Below the pieces are notes generated by a model, which was not told the DNA's origin, did not search any database, and was given only the letters and a program-made list of their open reading frames with translations. The position numbers and the translations under genes are program-made. From Rhodobacteraceae bacterium HLUCCO18 (GTDB lineage Bacteria > Pseudomonadota > Alphaproteobacteria > Rhodobacterales > Rhodobacteraceae): a stretch of DNA of 32,292 nucleotides. Positions within the stretch are counted from its first letter, which is position 1; each line of letters opens with the position of its first letter. Positions 18,046-26,836 of this stretch are shown in pieces. The stretch covers positions 1-32,292 of the forward strand of contig LJSY01000041.1 in NCBI GenBank assembly GCA_001314805.1, read 5' to 3'.

Positions 18046-19791
18046 ATGCTGAATAGGCTGCGCTCCTACATTCCCATGCTCGACTGGGGCCGCGACTACA
18101 ATCGCACGGCCTTCCAGAACGACATGATCGCGGCCGTGATCGTCACGATCATGCTGATCCCGCAATCGCTGGCCTATGCGCTGCTTGCGGGCCTGCCGCC
18201 CGAGGCGGGGCTCTACGCCTCGATCCTGCCGATCATCCTTTATGCGATCTTCGGCACCTCGCGCGCGCTCGCGGTGGGACCGGTGGCCGTGGTCTCGCTG
18301 ATGACGGCGGCGGCGGTGGGCCAGGTGGCCGAACAGGGCACGGCGGGCTATGCCGTCGCGGCGCTGACGCTCGCGGTCCTGTCGGGGGGCATCCTGCTTG
18401 CCATGGGGCTCCTGAAGCTGGGCTTCCTCGCGAATTTCCTCAGCCACCCGGTGATCGCGGGCTTCATCACCGCATCGGGTGTCCTGATCGCCGTCAGCCA
18501 GCTCAAGCACATCCTCGGCGTCGAGGCGCATGGTCACAGCCTGCCCGAGATGCTCTCGACGCTGGTCGGGAACATCCCGGACGTGAACCCGATAACGCTG
18601 GTGATCGGCGTGACCGCGACGGGATTCCTGTTCTGGGTCCGCAAGGGGCTGAAGCCCTTCCTGATCGCGCGCGGGATGAAGCCCAGGGCCGCCGACATCA
18701 CGCAGAAGGCAGGCCCGGTGGCCGCCGTCGTCGTCACGACGCTCGCCGTCTGGGGCCTCGACCTCGCGGGTCGCGGCGTGGCCATCGTGGGCGAGGTTCC
18801 GCAGTCCCTGCCGCCGTTCACCATGCCTGGCCTGTCGCTCGACCTCGTCTCGGCGCTGTTCATCCCGGCGCTGCTGATCTCGATCATCGGCTTCGTGGAA
18901 TCGATTTCCGTCGCGCAGACGCTTGCGGCCAAGAAACGCCAGCGCATCGACCCCGACCAGGAACTGATCGGTCTGGGGGCGGCCAATATCGGCGCAGGCT
19001 TCACCGGCGGCTACCCGGTGACGGGCGGCTTCGCGCGGTCGGTGGTGAATTTCGACGCGGGCGCCGAGACGCCGGCCGCGGGCGCCTTCACCGCGATGGG
19101 TCTCGCCTTCGCCGCGCTGGCGCTGACGCCGCTCATCTTCTTCCTGCCCAAGGCCACGCTTGCCGCCACGATCATCGTGGCAGTCCTCAGTCTCGTGGAT
19201 TTCTCGATCCTGACCAAGACATGGACCTACGCCAAGGCCGATTTCGTGGCCGTGGCCGCGACGATCCTGCTGACCCTCGGCCTCGGCGTCGAGGCGGGCG
19301 TGTCGGCGGGCGTGATCCTGTCGATCGGCCTGCACCTCTACAAGACGTCAAAGCCCCATGTGGCCGAGGTGGGCCTTGTCCCCGGCACCCAGCATTTCCG
19401 CAACATCCTGCGCCACAAGGTCGAGACACACCCCGAGGTCGTGACCCTCAGGATCGACGAGTCGCTCTATTTCGCCAATGCCCGCTTTCTCGAGGACCTG
19501 GTGCAGGACAGGGTGACTGCGGACAGCCCGGTGAAACACGTCGTTCTGATGTGCTCGGCCGTCAACGAGATCGACATGTCCGCGCTCGAAAGCCTCGAGG
19601 CGGTGAACGAACGGCTCCGGAGCATGGACGTGAAACTGCACATGTCCGAGGTGAAGGGTCCCGTGACCGACCGGCTGAAACGGTCGCATTTCCTCGACGA
19701 GCTGACGGGTGAGGTCTTCCTCAGCCAGTACGACGCATGGCGCGCGCTTACGGGCGCGAAACCCGATCCGGCCCTGCGCGCGGCGCAGTGA
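18046..19791 (+). CDS. SulP-family anion transporter with STAS domain
   Basis: An inner-membrane transporter of 581 residues in the SulP/SLC26 family, carrying sulfate or other small anions. The first membrane region has the family signature LIPQSLAYALLAGLPPEAGLYAS (about residues 39-62), followed by many hydrophobic segments to about residue 430. The C-terminal STAS domain (about 455-560) contains VVLMCSAVNEIDMSALESLEAV, including the conserved D-x-S regulatory loop. I start at ATG 18046, where the SulP N-terminal LRSYIPMLDWGRDYN begins; the frame is open to 17968 but the extra segment is not SulP-like. Position after the persulfide genes suggests that it moves sulfate or sulfite, with direction unknown. 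Confidence 0.9.
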   Translation: MLNRLRSYIPMLDWGRDYNRTAFQNDMIAAVIVTIMLIPQSLAYALLAGLPPEAGLYASILPIILYAIFGTSRALAVGPVAVVSLMTAAAVGQVAEQGTAGYAVAALTLAVLSGGILLAMGLLKLGFLANFLSHPVIAGFITASGVLIAVSQLKHILGVEAHGHSLPEMLSTLVGNIPDVNPITLVIGVTATGFLFWVRKGLKPFLIARGMKPRAADITQKAGPVAAVVVTTLAVWGLDLAGRGVAIVGEVPQSLPPFTMPGLSLDLVSALFIPALLISIIGFVESISVAQTLAAKKRQRIDPDQELIGLGAANIGAGFTGGYPVTGGFARSVVNFDAGAETPAAGAFTAMGLAFAALALTPLIFFLPKATLAATIIVAVLSLVDFSILTKTWTYAKADFVAVAATILLTLGLGVEAGVSAGVILSIGLHLYKTSKPHVAEVGLVPGTQHFRNILRHKVETHPEVVTLRIDESLYFANARFLEDLVQDRVTADSPVKHVVLMCSAVNEIDMSALESLEAVNERLRSMDVKLHMSEVKGPVTDRLKRSHFLDELTGEVFLSQYDAWRALTGAKPDPALRAAQ

Positions 19792-19801
19792 CGCCGGGGG
19801 A

Positions 19802-19844
19802 CATTTTCCAACGGAAAATGGGCCAGATTTTTCTCAAAAATCTG
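19802..19844. terminator. Bidirectional double hairpin between convergent genes
   Basis: Two AT-rich perfect stems lie side by side: CATTTTCC/GGAAAATG (19802-19809, 19813-19820; 3-nt loop) and CAGATTTTT/AAAAATCTG (19824-19832, 19836-19844; 3-nt loop). They stand out in a GC-rich region and serve both the SulP gene (ends 19791) and the mannosidase gene (ends 19834). The mannosidase stop codon starts in the loop of the second stem. Confidence 0.75.
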
Positions 19845-22800
19845 CGCCCTGCCCCGCGCCGATCAGCCTCAGAGTCACGATCTCGTATGGCGTCAGGTCG
19901 AGCGCCAGGCGCCCGTCTTCGACCGGAAGCGGCGTGCCCCCGTCCTCCAGCAGACCCACACGTTCGACCGCCACGATATCGGGCTCCAGTTCGATCTCGA
20001 CCGCGCCGCGCGTGTTGTGCGCCTCGTAAAGCCGCAGGATCACGCCGCGCCCGTCCTGCGCGGGCTTGACCGTCTCGATCACCGCGCGCTGGCTCAGGCA
20101 CCGGGCGATCGGCCCGAGCCGCGCGGCGCTTCCCGCCTCCGGTCCACGCGCGATCAGCCGCGGCGGGTCGTTCAGCGCCGCCGCCGCCGCCCGCACCGTT
20201 ACGCGTGTGTCGCCCTCATGCGGCAGGAGCGCATAGGTGAATCGGTGGTGCCCCTGATCGGCACCGCTGTCGGGCATCGTCGCCGACTTGATCAGCGACA
20301 GGCGCAAGACATCGCCGCGCACGTCATAGCCGTACTTGCAGTCGTTCAGCAGCGCGACGCCGTAATTGCCCTCGCTGAGATCGGCCCATTTCTGCGCCGG
20401 CACCTCGAACTGGGCCGCGTCCCAGCTGGTGTTGCGGTGGGTCGGGCGGTCAATCTGGCCCCACTGGATGTCGAAATCGGCGCGGGCGGCGCGGATATCC
20501 ACCGGGAAGGCGGCCTTGAGCAGAAGATGCTGTTCGTGCCAGTCGACCTCCGTGTCGAAATCCAGCCGCATCGAGGCGCGGTGCAGTACAACGCGCTGCG
20601 TCAGCCGGCTGCGGCGAAAGGCGCGTTCGATCTCGACCACGGCGCGCAATGGGCCGGTCTCCACGATCTCGATCCGCGTCAGCCCGCCCACGACCTCGCC
20701 GCGATCCTCGAAGAAGATGTCGATATCCCAGGCGTCCCAGCTGACCGGGCGGTCCTCGAACAGTTCCAGCTTGTTGCCCATCTGACCGGGCTTCAGCACC
20801 TCGCGGCCCGCGCCCTTGTCGTGGATCGAGGTCAGCATGCCATGGGGGCCGATCACCACGCGCAGCGCCTCGTTTTCCAGCACGGCGCCGCCATTTACCG
20901 TGGGTTCCGCGATGACCGCGTGATCCGCCTTGCCCCATGACGCCGCAGGCTCCAGCGCGCGGGCCGAAAGCGGCGCGGCCTCCGGCAGTTCCACCAGAAC
21001 GCCATCCGCGACCTGCTGCACCGGCAGGGCCTCCGCGCCGCCGCGCTCCCGCATGGGGTCGGTCCCGGCGGGCAAGGTGACGTAGCGCACCCCCGGCAGC
21101 TGCGCGCCGTCGAGCACGAGCCAAGCCGCCCCCTCGGGCAGCAGCGCCGCGCCCGCGGCCTCCAGCGCCGCGGCCGCGATCTCCCCGATCCGCGCGAAAT
21201 CTTTGCGCGCGTCGTCGAAGACCTCGCCGATCGAGGTGCCGGTCAGGATGTCGTGGAACTGGTTCAGGCACAAAAGCCGCCACGCCTCGGTCAGCGTCTC
21301 GGCCGGCCGGCCGTTCAGCGCCGCGAGTGCCTGCGCCAGCTCGGCGTCATGGAGCAGGACCTCCGCCTTTCGGTTGGCGCGCTTGATCCAGCCCTGGCTG
21401 GTCAGGACGCCGCGATGGCCTTCGAGGTAGAACTCCCCCTGCCAGACGGGCAGGCCCTGCGCCTTTTGCTCCAGCGCTTCGAAATAGGCGCGCACGGTCG
21501 AAGGCACCACCTGCGGCGCGCCGGGCATGGCGCGATAGGCACCGGCCTTGCGGATCAGCTCGTCGGTCGGCCCGCCACCGCCGTCGCCATAGCCGTAGCA
21601 GATCAGAAGCTCGTGCACCCGGTCCTTCACGGTGTTGCGCGTCCACGTGCCAAGCACCTCCTCCGCCGTCAGGTCGGACTTGTAGTTGGTCGGGAACGGC
21701 AGGTGCTGGACATCGCGCGGGGTGGTCAGGAACTGCGCCAGCACGCGGGAGCCGTCGATCCCTTCCCACCATGTCGTGGAGGCGGGCATCTGGTTGTACT
21801 GGTTCCAGTTCACCTTGTTGGTGACGAACCACTTGAGGCCCGCCTGTTTCATCAGCTGCGGCAGGCAGCCGGGAAAGCCGAACGTGTCGGGCAGCCACAG
21901 GCAAGGCGTCTCGGCCCCCTCCCCGAAGCGGCTGTCGCAATAGTCACGGGCCAGCTGGATCTGACGCACAAGCGCCTCGGGCCCCGGCATGTTGGCGTCG
22001 GGTTCCACCCACATGCCGCCGAGGATCTCCCAGCGCCCCTGCGCCACCCGGGCGCGGATGCCCTCGAAGATCTCGGGGTAATCTTCCTCGGTGAAGGCGT
22101 AGAGCTGCGGCTGGGAATGGGAAAAACGGAACTCAGGGTGCCGGTCCATGAGCCTGAGCACGTTGGAATAGGTCCGCGCGTTCTTCTGCCGGATCTGCGC
22201 CACGGGCCAGAGATAGGCCACGTCCATATGGGCATGCCCCACCGCGTGCAGCCTGATGTCGAGCGGCGGGCCCGCGCGGCCCAGCCCCTCGGTCAGGCGC
22301 GCCGTGGCCTCGGTCACGCTGGCGCGGAAGGCCTCGCCCATCGGATCGCGGGTGTCGAGCGCGAGGAACGCCGCGTCCAGCGCCGAGAGCAGCCCGTGTT
22401 TCTCGGGGCGGTCGTCGTGCAGTTCCGCCGACAGTTCCAGCGCCGTGCCCGCCAGCGTGAGGAACCCCTGCAGCGCCCGGTCGATATCGATCACCGCGCA
22501 TTCGCGCATGAAAAGCCGCGACCGGTCGCCGGGATCGGGCGGCCAGTCGGTCAGCCCGGTCCAGCCGTGCAGCAGCAGGTCATGGGGCCGACCGTCCGCA
22601 AGCGCGGTGTCGAGGTCGATGGTGTGGTGATAGCGGTCGGCCGAGGCCACCGCGCACCCGTCGATGTAAAGCAGCGCCTCGGGATGGGTGAAGATATCGC
22701 CCGCCGTGCCCAGCGGCAGGTGCAGCGCCGGGTTGCGCCAGCCGCGCGGCACGGTAAAGCGCGAGCGCAGCACGAAATGCACGTTCTGCTCACCCCAGTA

Positions 22801-22989
22801 GCTGTCCCAGTCCAGCAACGGCCCCTGCGCCTCGCAGGCCCGGATCGACAGGTCCGGCGTGGCGGTGGCATCTGGCAGAACCTCCATGCGGAACCGGTCC
22901 ACGGGGACGCGCGCGCAGGCCACCTGTCCCGAGATCAGGCGCAGGCGCTGCGCCACCTTCTCGGCTGTCAGGCGCAATCTGTGGCTCAT
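19834..22989 (-). CDS. GH38 alpha-mannosidase
   Basis: A 1051-residue cytoplasmic glycoside hydrolase (no signal peptide) that removes alpha-linked mannose with retention. An N-terminal beta-sandwich region (about 1-240) precedes the catalytic barrel. The zinc motif is HAHMDVAYLWP (His254, Asp256) and the nucleophile Asp368 is in LWLPDTFGFPGCLPQLM. LCLNQFHDILTGTSIGEVF is the further GH38 zinc-ligand segment, and the C-terminal beta-domains follow. Length suits bacterial/lysosomal-type GH38 enzymes. It begins 3 bp after the ATPase gene stop and is the last gene of the AraC-linked operon, so the transporter's cargo is probably an alpha-mannoside. The final codons lie in the terminator stem. Confidence 0.93.
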   Translation of the reverse strand: MSHRLRLTAEKVAQRLRLISGQVACARVPVDRFRMEVLPDATATPDLSIRACEAQGPLLDWDSYWGEQNVHFVLRSRFTVPRGWRNPALHLPLGTAGDIFTHPEALLYIDGCAVASADRYHHTIDLDTALADGRPHDLLLHGWTGLTDWPPDPGDRSRLFMRECAVIDIDRALQGFLTLAGTALELSAELHDDRPEKHGLLSALDAAFLALDTRDPMGEAFRASVTEATARLTEGLGRAGPPLDIRLHAVGHAHMDVAYLWPVAQIRQKNARTYSNVLRLMDRHPEFRFSHSQPQLYAFTEEDYPEIFEGIRARVAQGRWEILGGMWVEPDANMPGPEALVRQIQLARDYCDSRFGEGAETPCLWLPDTFGFPGCLPQLMKQAGLKWFVTNKVNWNQYNQMPASTTWWEGIDGSRVLAQFLTTPRDVQHLPFPTNYKSDLTAEEVLGTWTRNTVKDRVHELLICYGYGDGGGGPTDELIRKAGAYRAMPGAPQVVPSTVRAYFEALEQKAQGLPVWQGEFYLEGHRGVLTSQGWIKRANRKAEVLLHDAELAQALAALNGRPAETLTEAWRLLCLNQFHDILTGTSIGEVFDDARKDFARIGEIAAAALEAAGAALLPEGAAWLVLDGAQLPGVRYVTLPAGTDPMRERGGAEALPVQQVADGVLVELPEAAPLSARALEPAASWGKADHAVIAEPTVNGGAVLENEALRVVIGPHGMLTSIHDKGAGREVLKPGQMGNKLELFEDRPVSWDAWDIDIFFEDRGEVVGGLTRIEIVETGPLRAVVEIERAFRRSRLTQRVVLHRASMRLDFDTEVDWHEQHLLLKAAFPVDIRAARADFDIQWGQIDRPTHRNTSWDAAQFEVPAQKWADLSEGNYGVALLNDCKYGYDVRGDVLRLSLIKSATMPDSGADQGHHRFTYALLPHEGDTRVTVRAAAAALNDPPRLIARGPEAGSAARLGPIARCLSQRAVIETVKPAQDGRGVILRLYEAHNTRGAVEIELEPDIVAVERVGLLEDGGTPLPVEDGRLALDLTPYEIVTLRLIGAGQGADF

Positions 22990-22992
22990 GGC

Positions 22993-24735
22993 TCAGCCCT
23001 GCCGCAAGGTGAAACCGGGGATGTCCCCGCGATAGACGGTCCGGGGCGTTCCGCCGATGCGCGCCAGCTCATCGAGGGCCGCGCGCGCATCGTCCGCCGA
23101 GCCCCAGTCGCGGCCCACCTCGGGCCACGGGATCGAGTCGATCAGAAGCCGCGTATAGGTATGCTTCGGGTCGCCGATCACGTCCTTGGGCGGTCCCGCC
23201 TCCACCACGTGGCCCTTGTAGAGGACCATCACGTAATCGCTGACGTGGTAGGCCGTGGCGAGGTCATGGGTGATGTAGATGATCGAGATGCCGTGCCGGT
23301 CCTTCAGGTCGTGGATGTTCTTCAGGATCGAGGACCTGAGAGAGGCATCGACCATCGACACCGGCTCGTCCGCGATCAGGAGGTTCGGGCTGAGCATCAG
23401 CGCGCGCGCCACGATCAGGCGTTGACGCTGCCCGCCGGACAACTGGTGGGGGTAGCGGCTCAGCACCAGCGACGGGTCGAGGCCCACGGCGCGGCACGCC
23501 TCCTCCATGGCATGGCGCACGTGATCCTCGCTTTGGGCGAGGCCGAAGCGTTTGAAGGGGAATTTCAGCGCGTGATCGACCCGGTAGAACGGGTTGAAAC
23601 AGGCGTAGGGGTCCTGGAACACCGCCTGCACCTGCTTGCGGAAGGTCAGCTGATCCGCCTTGCCGATGCGGTTGATATCCTGGCCCTTGAACAGGACCTC
23701 GCCGGTCGAGGGCGGGCTGAAGCCCAGCATCAGGCTGCCCATGGTGGACTTGCCCGAACCCGACTGCCCGACGATCGAGATGATCTTGGGCACCGCCCCG
23801 TCGAGGGTGAAGCTCATGGGATGGAGCGCCGTGACCGCGCCATATGTCTTGCCCACGCCCCTGAGTTCCAGAAGCGGCGTGCCGTCCTGCGTGGTGAAAC
23901 CCTTCGGCACCTCGGCCGGCGTGGGATCGAGAAAGCTTTCGCCGCCCACCAGCGGGACGGAGGAGATCAGCTCCTTCGTGTAGGGGTGCTGCGGATTTTC
24001 GAGGATCTGCCGGACCGGCCCGAACTCCACCAGCTCGCCCAGCCTCAGCACCGCGAGGTCGTCGACCGACTGCGCCATCAACCCCATGTCATGCCCGATC
24101 AGGATCAGGCCCGCGCCGATCCGCGCCTGCACCTCGCGGAGCGTCTGCATCACGTGGCGCTGGGTGATCACGTCGAGCGCCGAAGTCGGTTCATCGGCGA
24201 TGATCAGGTCGGGCTGCAGGCAAACGCCGATGGCGATGCAGACCCGCTGCTTCATGCCGCCCGACAGCTCGTGCGGATAGAGCCGGCCGACGATCTTCGG
24301 GTCCAGCCCCACGCCCTCCAGCACGGCATCGGACCGGCGCTGAAGCTCGGCCTGGGTCACGCCCGCCTCATGGGCGAGGATGCCGTCCCAGATCTGGGTC
24401 TCGACCCGCATCACCGGGTTCAACGAGTTCATCGCGCCTTGCGGAATGTAGCTGATCTTGCGCAGGCGGACGCGGCGCATCTCCTCCTCCGACAGCGACA
24501 GGATATCGGTGTCGCCCAGCGCGTTGAGGTGGATCTCGCCCTCCGAGACGAAGCCCGGCGCGGCGAGCATGCGCATGGCCGCAAGCGCGGTCGTCGTCTT
24601 GCCCGACCCGCTTTCGCCGATGAAGCCGATGCGCCGGCCCTGCGGCACCGAAAGCGAGACGTCGGAGACGGCATGCACGACGCCCTTGGACGTCGGGAAG
24701 TCGATGGAGATGTTCCGGATATCGAGGACGGTCAT
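22993..24735 (-). CDS. Peptide-type ABC transporter, double ATP-binding protein (second system)
   Basis: A 580-residue tandem ATPase. Domain 1 has Walker A GESGSGKTT, signature LSGGMKQRV and Walker B LIIADEPTSALD. Domain 2 has Walker A GQSGSGKST, signature LSGGQRQRL and Walker B LLIADEPVSMVDAS; the SMVDAS form departs from the usual TSALDVS of this family. Both domains have the HPYT-like motif (QHPYTKELI, KHTYTRLLI). It is encoded one base after the permease stop (TGA-G-ATG) and 3 bp before the mannosidase start, so all three are tightly coupled. It energises import through the 24737-26719 permeases. Confidence 0.9.
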   Translation of the reverse strand: MTVLDIRNISIDFPTSKGVVHAVSDVSLSVPQGRRIGFIGESGSGKTTTALAAMRMLAAPGFVSEGEIHLNALGDTDILSLSEEEMRRVRLRKISYIPQGAMNSLNPVMRVETQIWDGILAHEAGVTQAELQRRSDAVLEGVGLDPKIVGRLYPHELSGGMKQRVCIAIGVCLQPDLIIADEPTSALDVITQRHVMQTLREVQARIGAGLILIGHDMGLMAQSVDDLAVLRLGELVEFGPVRQILENPQHPYTKELISSVPLVGGESFLDPTPAEVPKGFTTQDGTPLLELRGVGKTYGAVTALHPMSFTLDGAVPKIISIVGQSGSGKSTMGSLMLGFSPPSTGEVLFKGQDINRIGKADQLTFRKQVQAVFQDPYACFNPFYRVDHALKFPFKRFGLAQSEDHVRHAMEEACRAVGLDPSLVLSRYPHQLSGGQRQRLIVARALMLSPNLLIADEPVSMVDASLRSSILKNIHDLKDRHGISIIYITHDLATAYHVSDYVMVLYKGHVVEAGPPKDVIGDPKHTYTRLLIDSIPWPEVGRDWGSADDARAALDELARIGGTPRTVYRGDIPGFTLRQG

Positions 24736-24736
24736 C

Positions 24737-25705
24737 TCACAACCTCCGCAGCCGTGGGTTCGACACCTCGTCGAGGCCGAGGTTGATCAGCAAAAGCCCG
24801 ATGAACATCACCGCCAGCAGCAGAGTGGGGATGCCCCACCACCACCAGAGGTTCTGGATCAGCGCGCCCGAGTTGATCGCGTCGTAGATCACCCGGCCCA
24901 GCGTCGGGATTCGCTGCGGTCCGAGGCCCAGCACCTCGAGCCCCACCGCCGTCACGATGGAGGTCGTCACGTTCGCGATGAAGGAGCCGAAGAGATAGGG
25001 CACCAGGTTCGGCATCATCTCGCGGAACATGATGTGCCCGGTCGAGGCCCCCGACAGCCGCGCCATCTGGACATAACCGGCCTCCCGCATGGACAGGACC
25101 TGCGCCCGGATCAGCCGCGTGGGCGACTGCCAGACGAAGGCCGCGATCAGGAGCGCCATGAGCGTCAGGCTGATATCGCCATAAGCCGCCTGGAACACCA
25201 CGAGGATCAGGAGCGGCGGAATGGTGATCATCACGTCCGACAAGACGCGGATCACGTCGTCGGTGCGCCCGCCCACGAAGCCCGCCGTGAAGCCAAGAAA
25301 GATACCCGTGGACATCCCGATGAGCGATGCCAGGACGCCGACGTAAAGCGAATTGGGCGCGCCCACGATCAGCAGCGCAAGCAGGTCCTTGCCCGAGACG
25401 TCGGTGCCCAGCGGATGGGCCCATGACCCGATCTGCCCGCGGATGTTTTCCACGCCGACCGGCGCTTGTCGCGGCATGCCCGATCCGGTGAAGACAAGAT
25501 CGGTGTCCCAGAAGAGGCGCCCGAGAATACCCAGCGCCACGATCGACAGAAGCAGCCCCGCGCCCCAGATCAGCTTGGGGTTCCGCCACGGGTTGTCGAA
25601 ACGCTTCATGCGCCGGACCTGCCGCGCGGTCAGGTCCGGAGGCGGCGCGCCCGGCGGGCGCGTGGCGCCGGGATGGGCCTTGTCGCCAAGGTTCTGCTCG
25701 ACCAC
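24737..25705 (-). CDS. Peptide-type ABC transporter permease, DppC class (second system)
   Basis: A 322-residue inner-membrane permease. A charged, proline-rich N-terminal tail precedes the first helix (LIWGAGLLLSIVALGILG). HPLGTDVSGKDLLALLIVGAPNSLYVG is the DppC-class signature. The EAA-type loop lies near EAGYVQMARLSGASTGHIMFREMMPN. It ends LDEVSNPRLRRL, as DppC proteins commonly do. Translation starts at GTG 25705, 3 bp after the previous stop, with GGGAGGG in the end of that gene as ribosome site. Confidence 0.88.
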   Translation of the reverse strand: MVEQNLGDKAHPGATRPPGAPPPDLTARQVRRMKRFDNPWRNPKLIWGAGLLLSIVALGILGRLFWDTDLVFTGSGMPRQAPVGVENIRGQIGSWAHPLGTDVSGKDLLALLIVGAPNSLYVGVLASLIGMSTGIFLGFTAGFVGGRTDDVIRVLSDVMITIPPLLILVVFQAAYGDISLTLMALLIAAFVWQSPTRLIRAQVLSMREAGYVQMARLSGASTGHIMFREMMPNLVPYLFGSFIANVTTSIVTAVGLEVLGLGPQRIPTLGRVIYDAINSGALIQNLWWWWGIPTLLLAVMFIGLLLINLGLDEVSNPRLRRL

Positions 25706-25708
25706 GGC

Positions 25709-26719
25709 TCAGTCCCTCCCGTGGCGGATGCGGGGATCGATCAGCGGATAGACCAGATCGACGAGAAAGACGGCGATGGCGGTCATCAGGATGATGACGA
25801 AGCTCAGCCCCTGGATGACCGGGAAATCCTGATCGAGGATCGCGTCATACAGCAGCTTGCCCATGCCCGGATAGGCGAAGATGCGCTCCACCAGCACCTG
25901 CCCCGCGACGAGCCCGCCGATCTGCAGCGCGAATGCCGTGACCTGCGGCAGGATCGCGTTGCGGATCATGTAGCGGTAGAGAATGTAGCGCGGCCTCAGC
26001 CCCTTGGCCTTGGCGAGCACGGAATAATCCTCGCCCTGAACGGTGATCATCAGGCCCCGCATGCCCAGCGCCCAGAAGCCGAAGGTCACCAGCACGATGG
26101 ACATGGCCGGCAGGAACCCGTGATGGAGCACCGAGCCGATGAACCCCGTGTCCCATCCCGGCTCCACGTTCAGCCCGTAGGCGCCGGTCAGAGGAAACCA
26201 CCCCAGCTGGCTGGAAAAGACATACATGAGCAACAGCCCCGACAGGAGCGGCGGGATCGCGGTCATCACCATGGCCGAGGGGATCGCGACCTTCCACAGG
26301 CGCGGCGTGTTCTCCCACACCATTAGCGCGCCCAAGAGGTTGCCGATGATGAAGGTGATGATGAGAGACACCAGCATCAGCCCCAGCGTCCAGGGCAGCG
26401 CCTGTCCGATGAGTTGCGCCACCGGCGTCGGGAAGGACGCGGTCGAGAGCCCGAAATCGAGCGTCAGGGTGTTCTTGATGTAAAGGAGATACTGGACGAT
26501 CAGCGGCTGATCGAGCCCGAAGCTCTCGCGCAGCTGCGTCAGGATCGCGCCGGAATTCTCGATGGCGCCACCGCCGGCAGCCATACGGCCCAGCATGACA
26601 TCGACCGGGTCGATGGGGCTGAGGCGCGGGATGATCCAGATCAGCGTCGCGGCGATGAACACCGTCAGAAACAGCGTCAGGAGCCTGTTGATCATGTAGG
26701 ATGCGGGTATGCGTCCCAT
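25709..26719 (-). CDS. Peptide-type ABC transporter permease, DppB class (second system)
   Basis: A 336-residue inner-membrane permease. The first helix (INRLLTLFLTVFIAATLIWIIPRLSP) and IDPVDVMLGRM fit the DppB class, as do the EAA-type region EDYSVLAKAKGLRPRYILYRYMIRNAILPQ and the closing VERIFAYPGMGKLLYDAIL. Its C-terminus DLVYPLIDPRIRHG is also typical. The ATG at 26719 has GGGAGG upstream. A second in-frame methionine nine residues in (MINRLL) could serve as an alternative start. Confidence 0.88.
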   Translation of the reverse strand: MGRIPASYMINRLLTLFLTVFIAATLIWIIPRLSPIDPVDVMLGRMAAGGGAIENSGAILTQLRESFGLDQPLIVQYLLYIKNTLTLDFGLSTASFPTPVAQLIGQALPWTLGLMLVSLIITFIIGNLLGALMVWENTPRLWKVAIPSAMVMTAIPPLLSGLLLMYVFSSQLGWFPLTGAYGLNVEPGWDTGFIGSVLHHGFLPAMSIVLVTFGFWALGMRGLMITVQGEDYSVLAKAKGLRPRYILYRYMIRNAILPQVTAFALQIGGLVAGQVLVERIFAYPGMGKLLYDAILDQDFPVIQGLSFVIILMTAIAVFLVDLVYPLIDPRIRHGRD

Positions 26720-26753
26720 CGGCTACCCTCCCTTGGCCGCTGGTTTGAATGCC

Positions 26754-26785
26754 CCCGCCGGGCCGACCGATCGCGGCCCGGCGGG
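26754..26785 (-). terminator. Intercistronic hairpin after the mannoside-locus binding-protein gene
   Basis: Perfect 12-bp arms (26754-26765 CCCGCCGGGCCG, 26774-26785 its complement) enclose an 8-nt loop, in the gap between the binding-protein stop (26837) and the DppB start (26719). No T-run follows on the minus strand. It probably tunes the ratio of binding protein to permease. Confidence 0.65.
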
Positions 26786-26836
26786 ATCGATTTTCGCACG
26801 AGAACCGTCAGGAAAAACTACCGTTTTCCGCCCTTC

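Noticed and set aside
21253-24786. A 1177-codon open plus-strand frame opposite the mannosidase and ATPase genes
   Set aside because: Same GC artefact; the minus strand encodes GH38 and tandem ATPase motifs in full.
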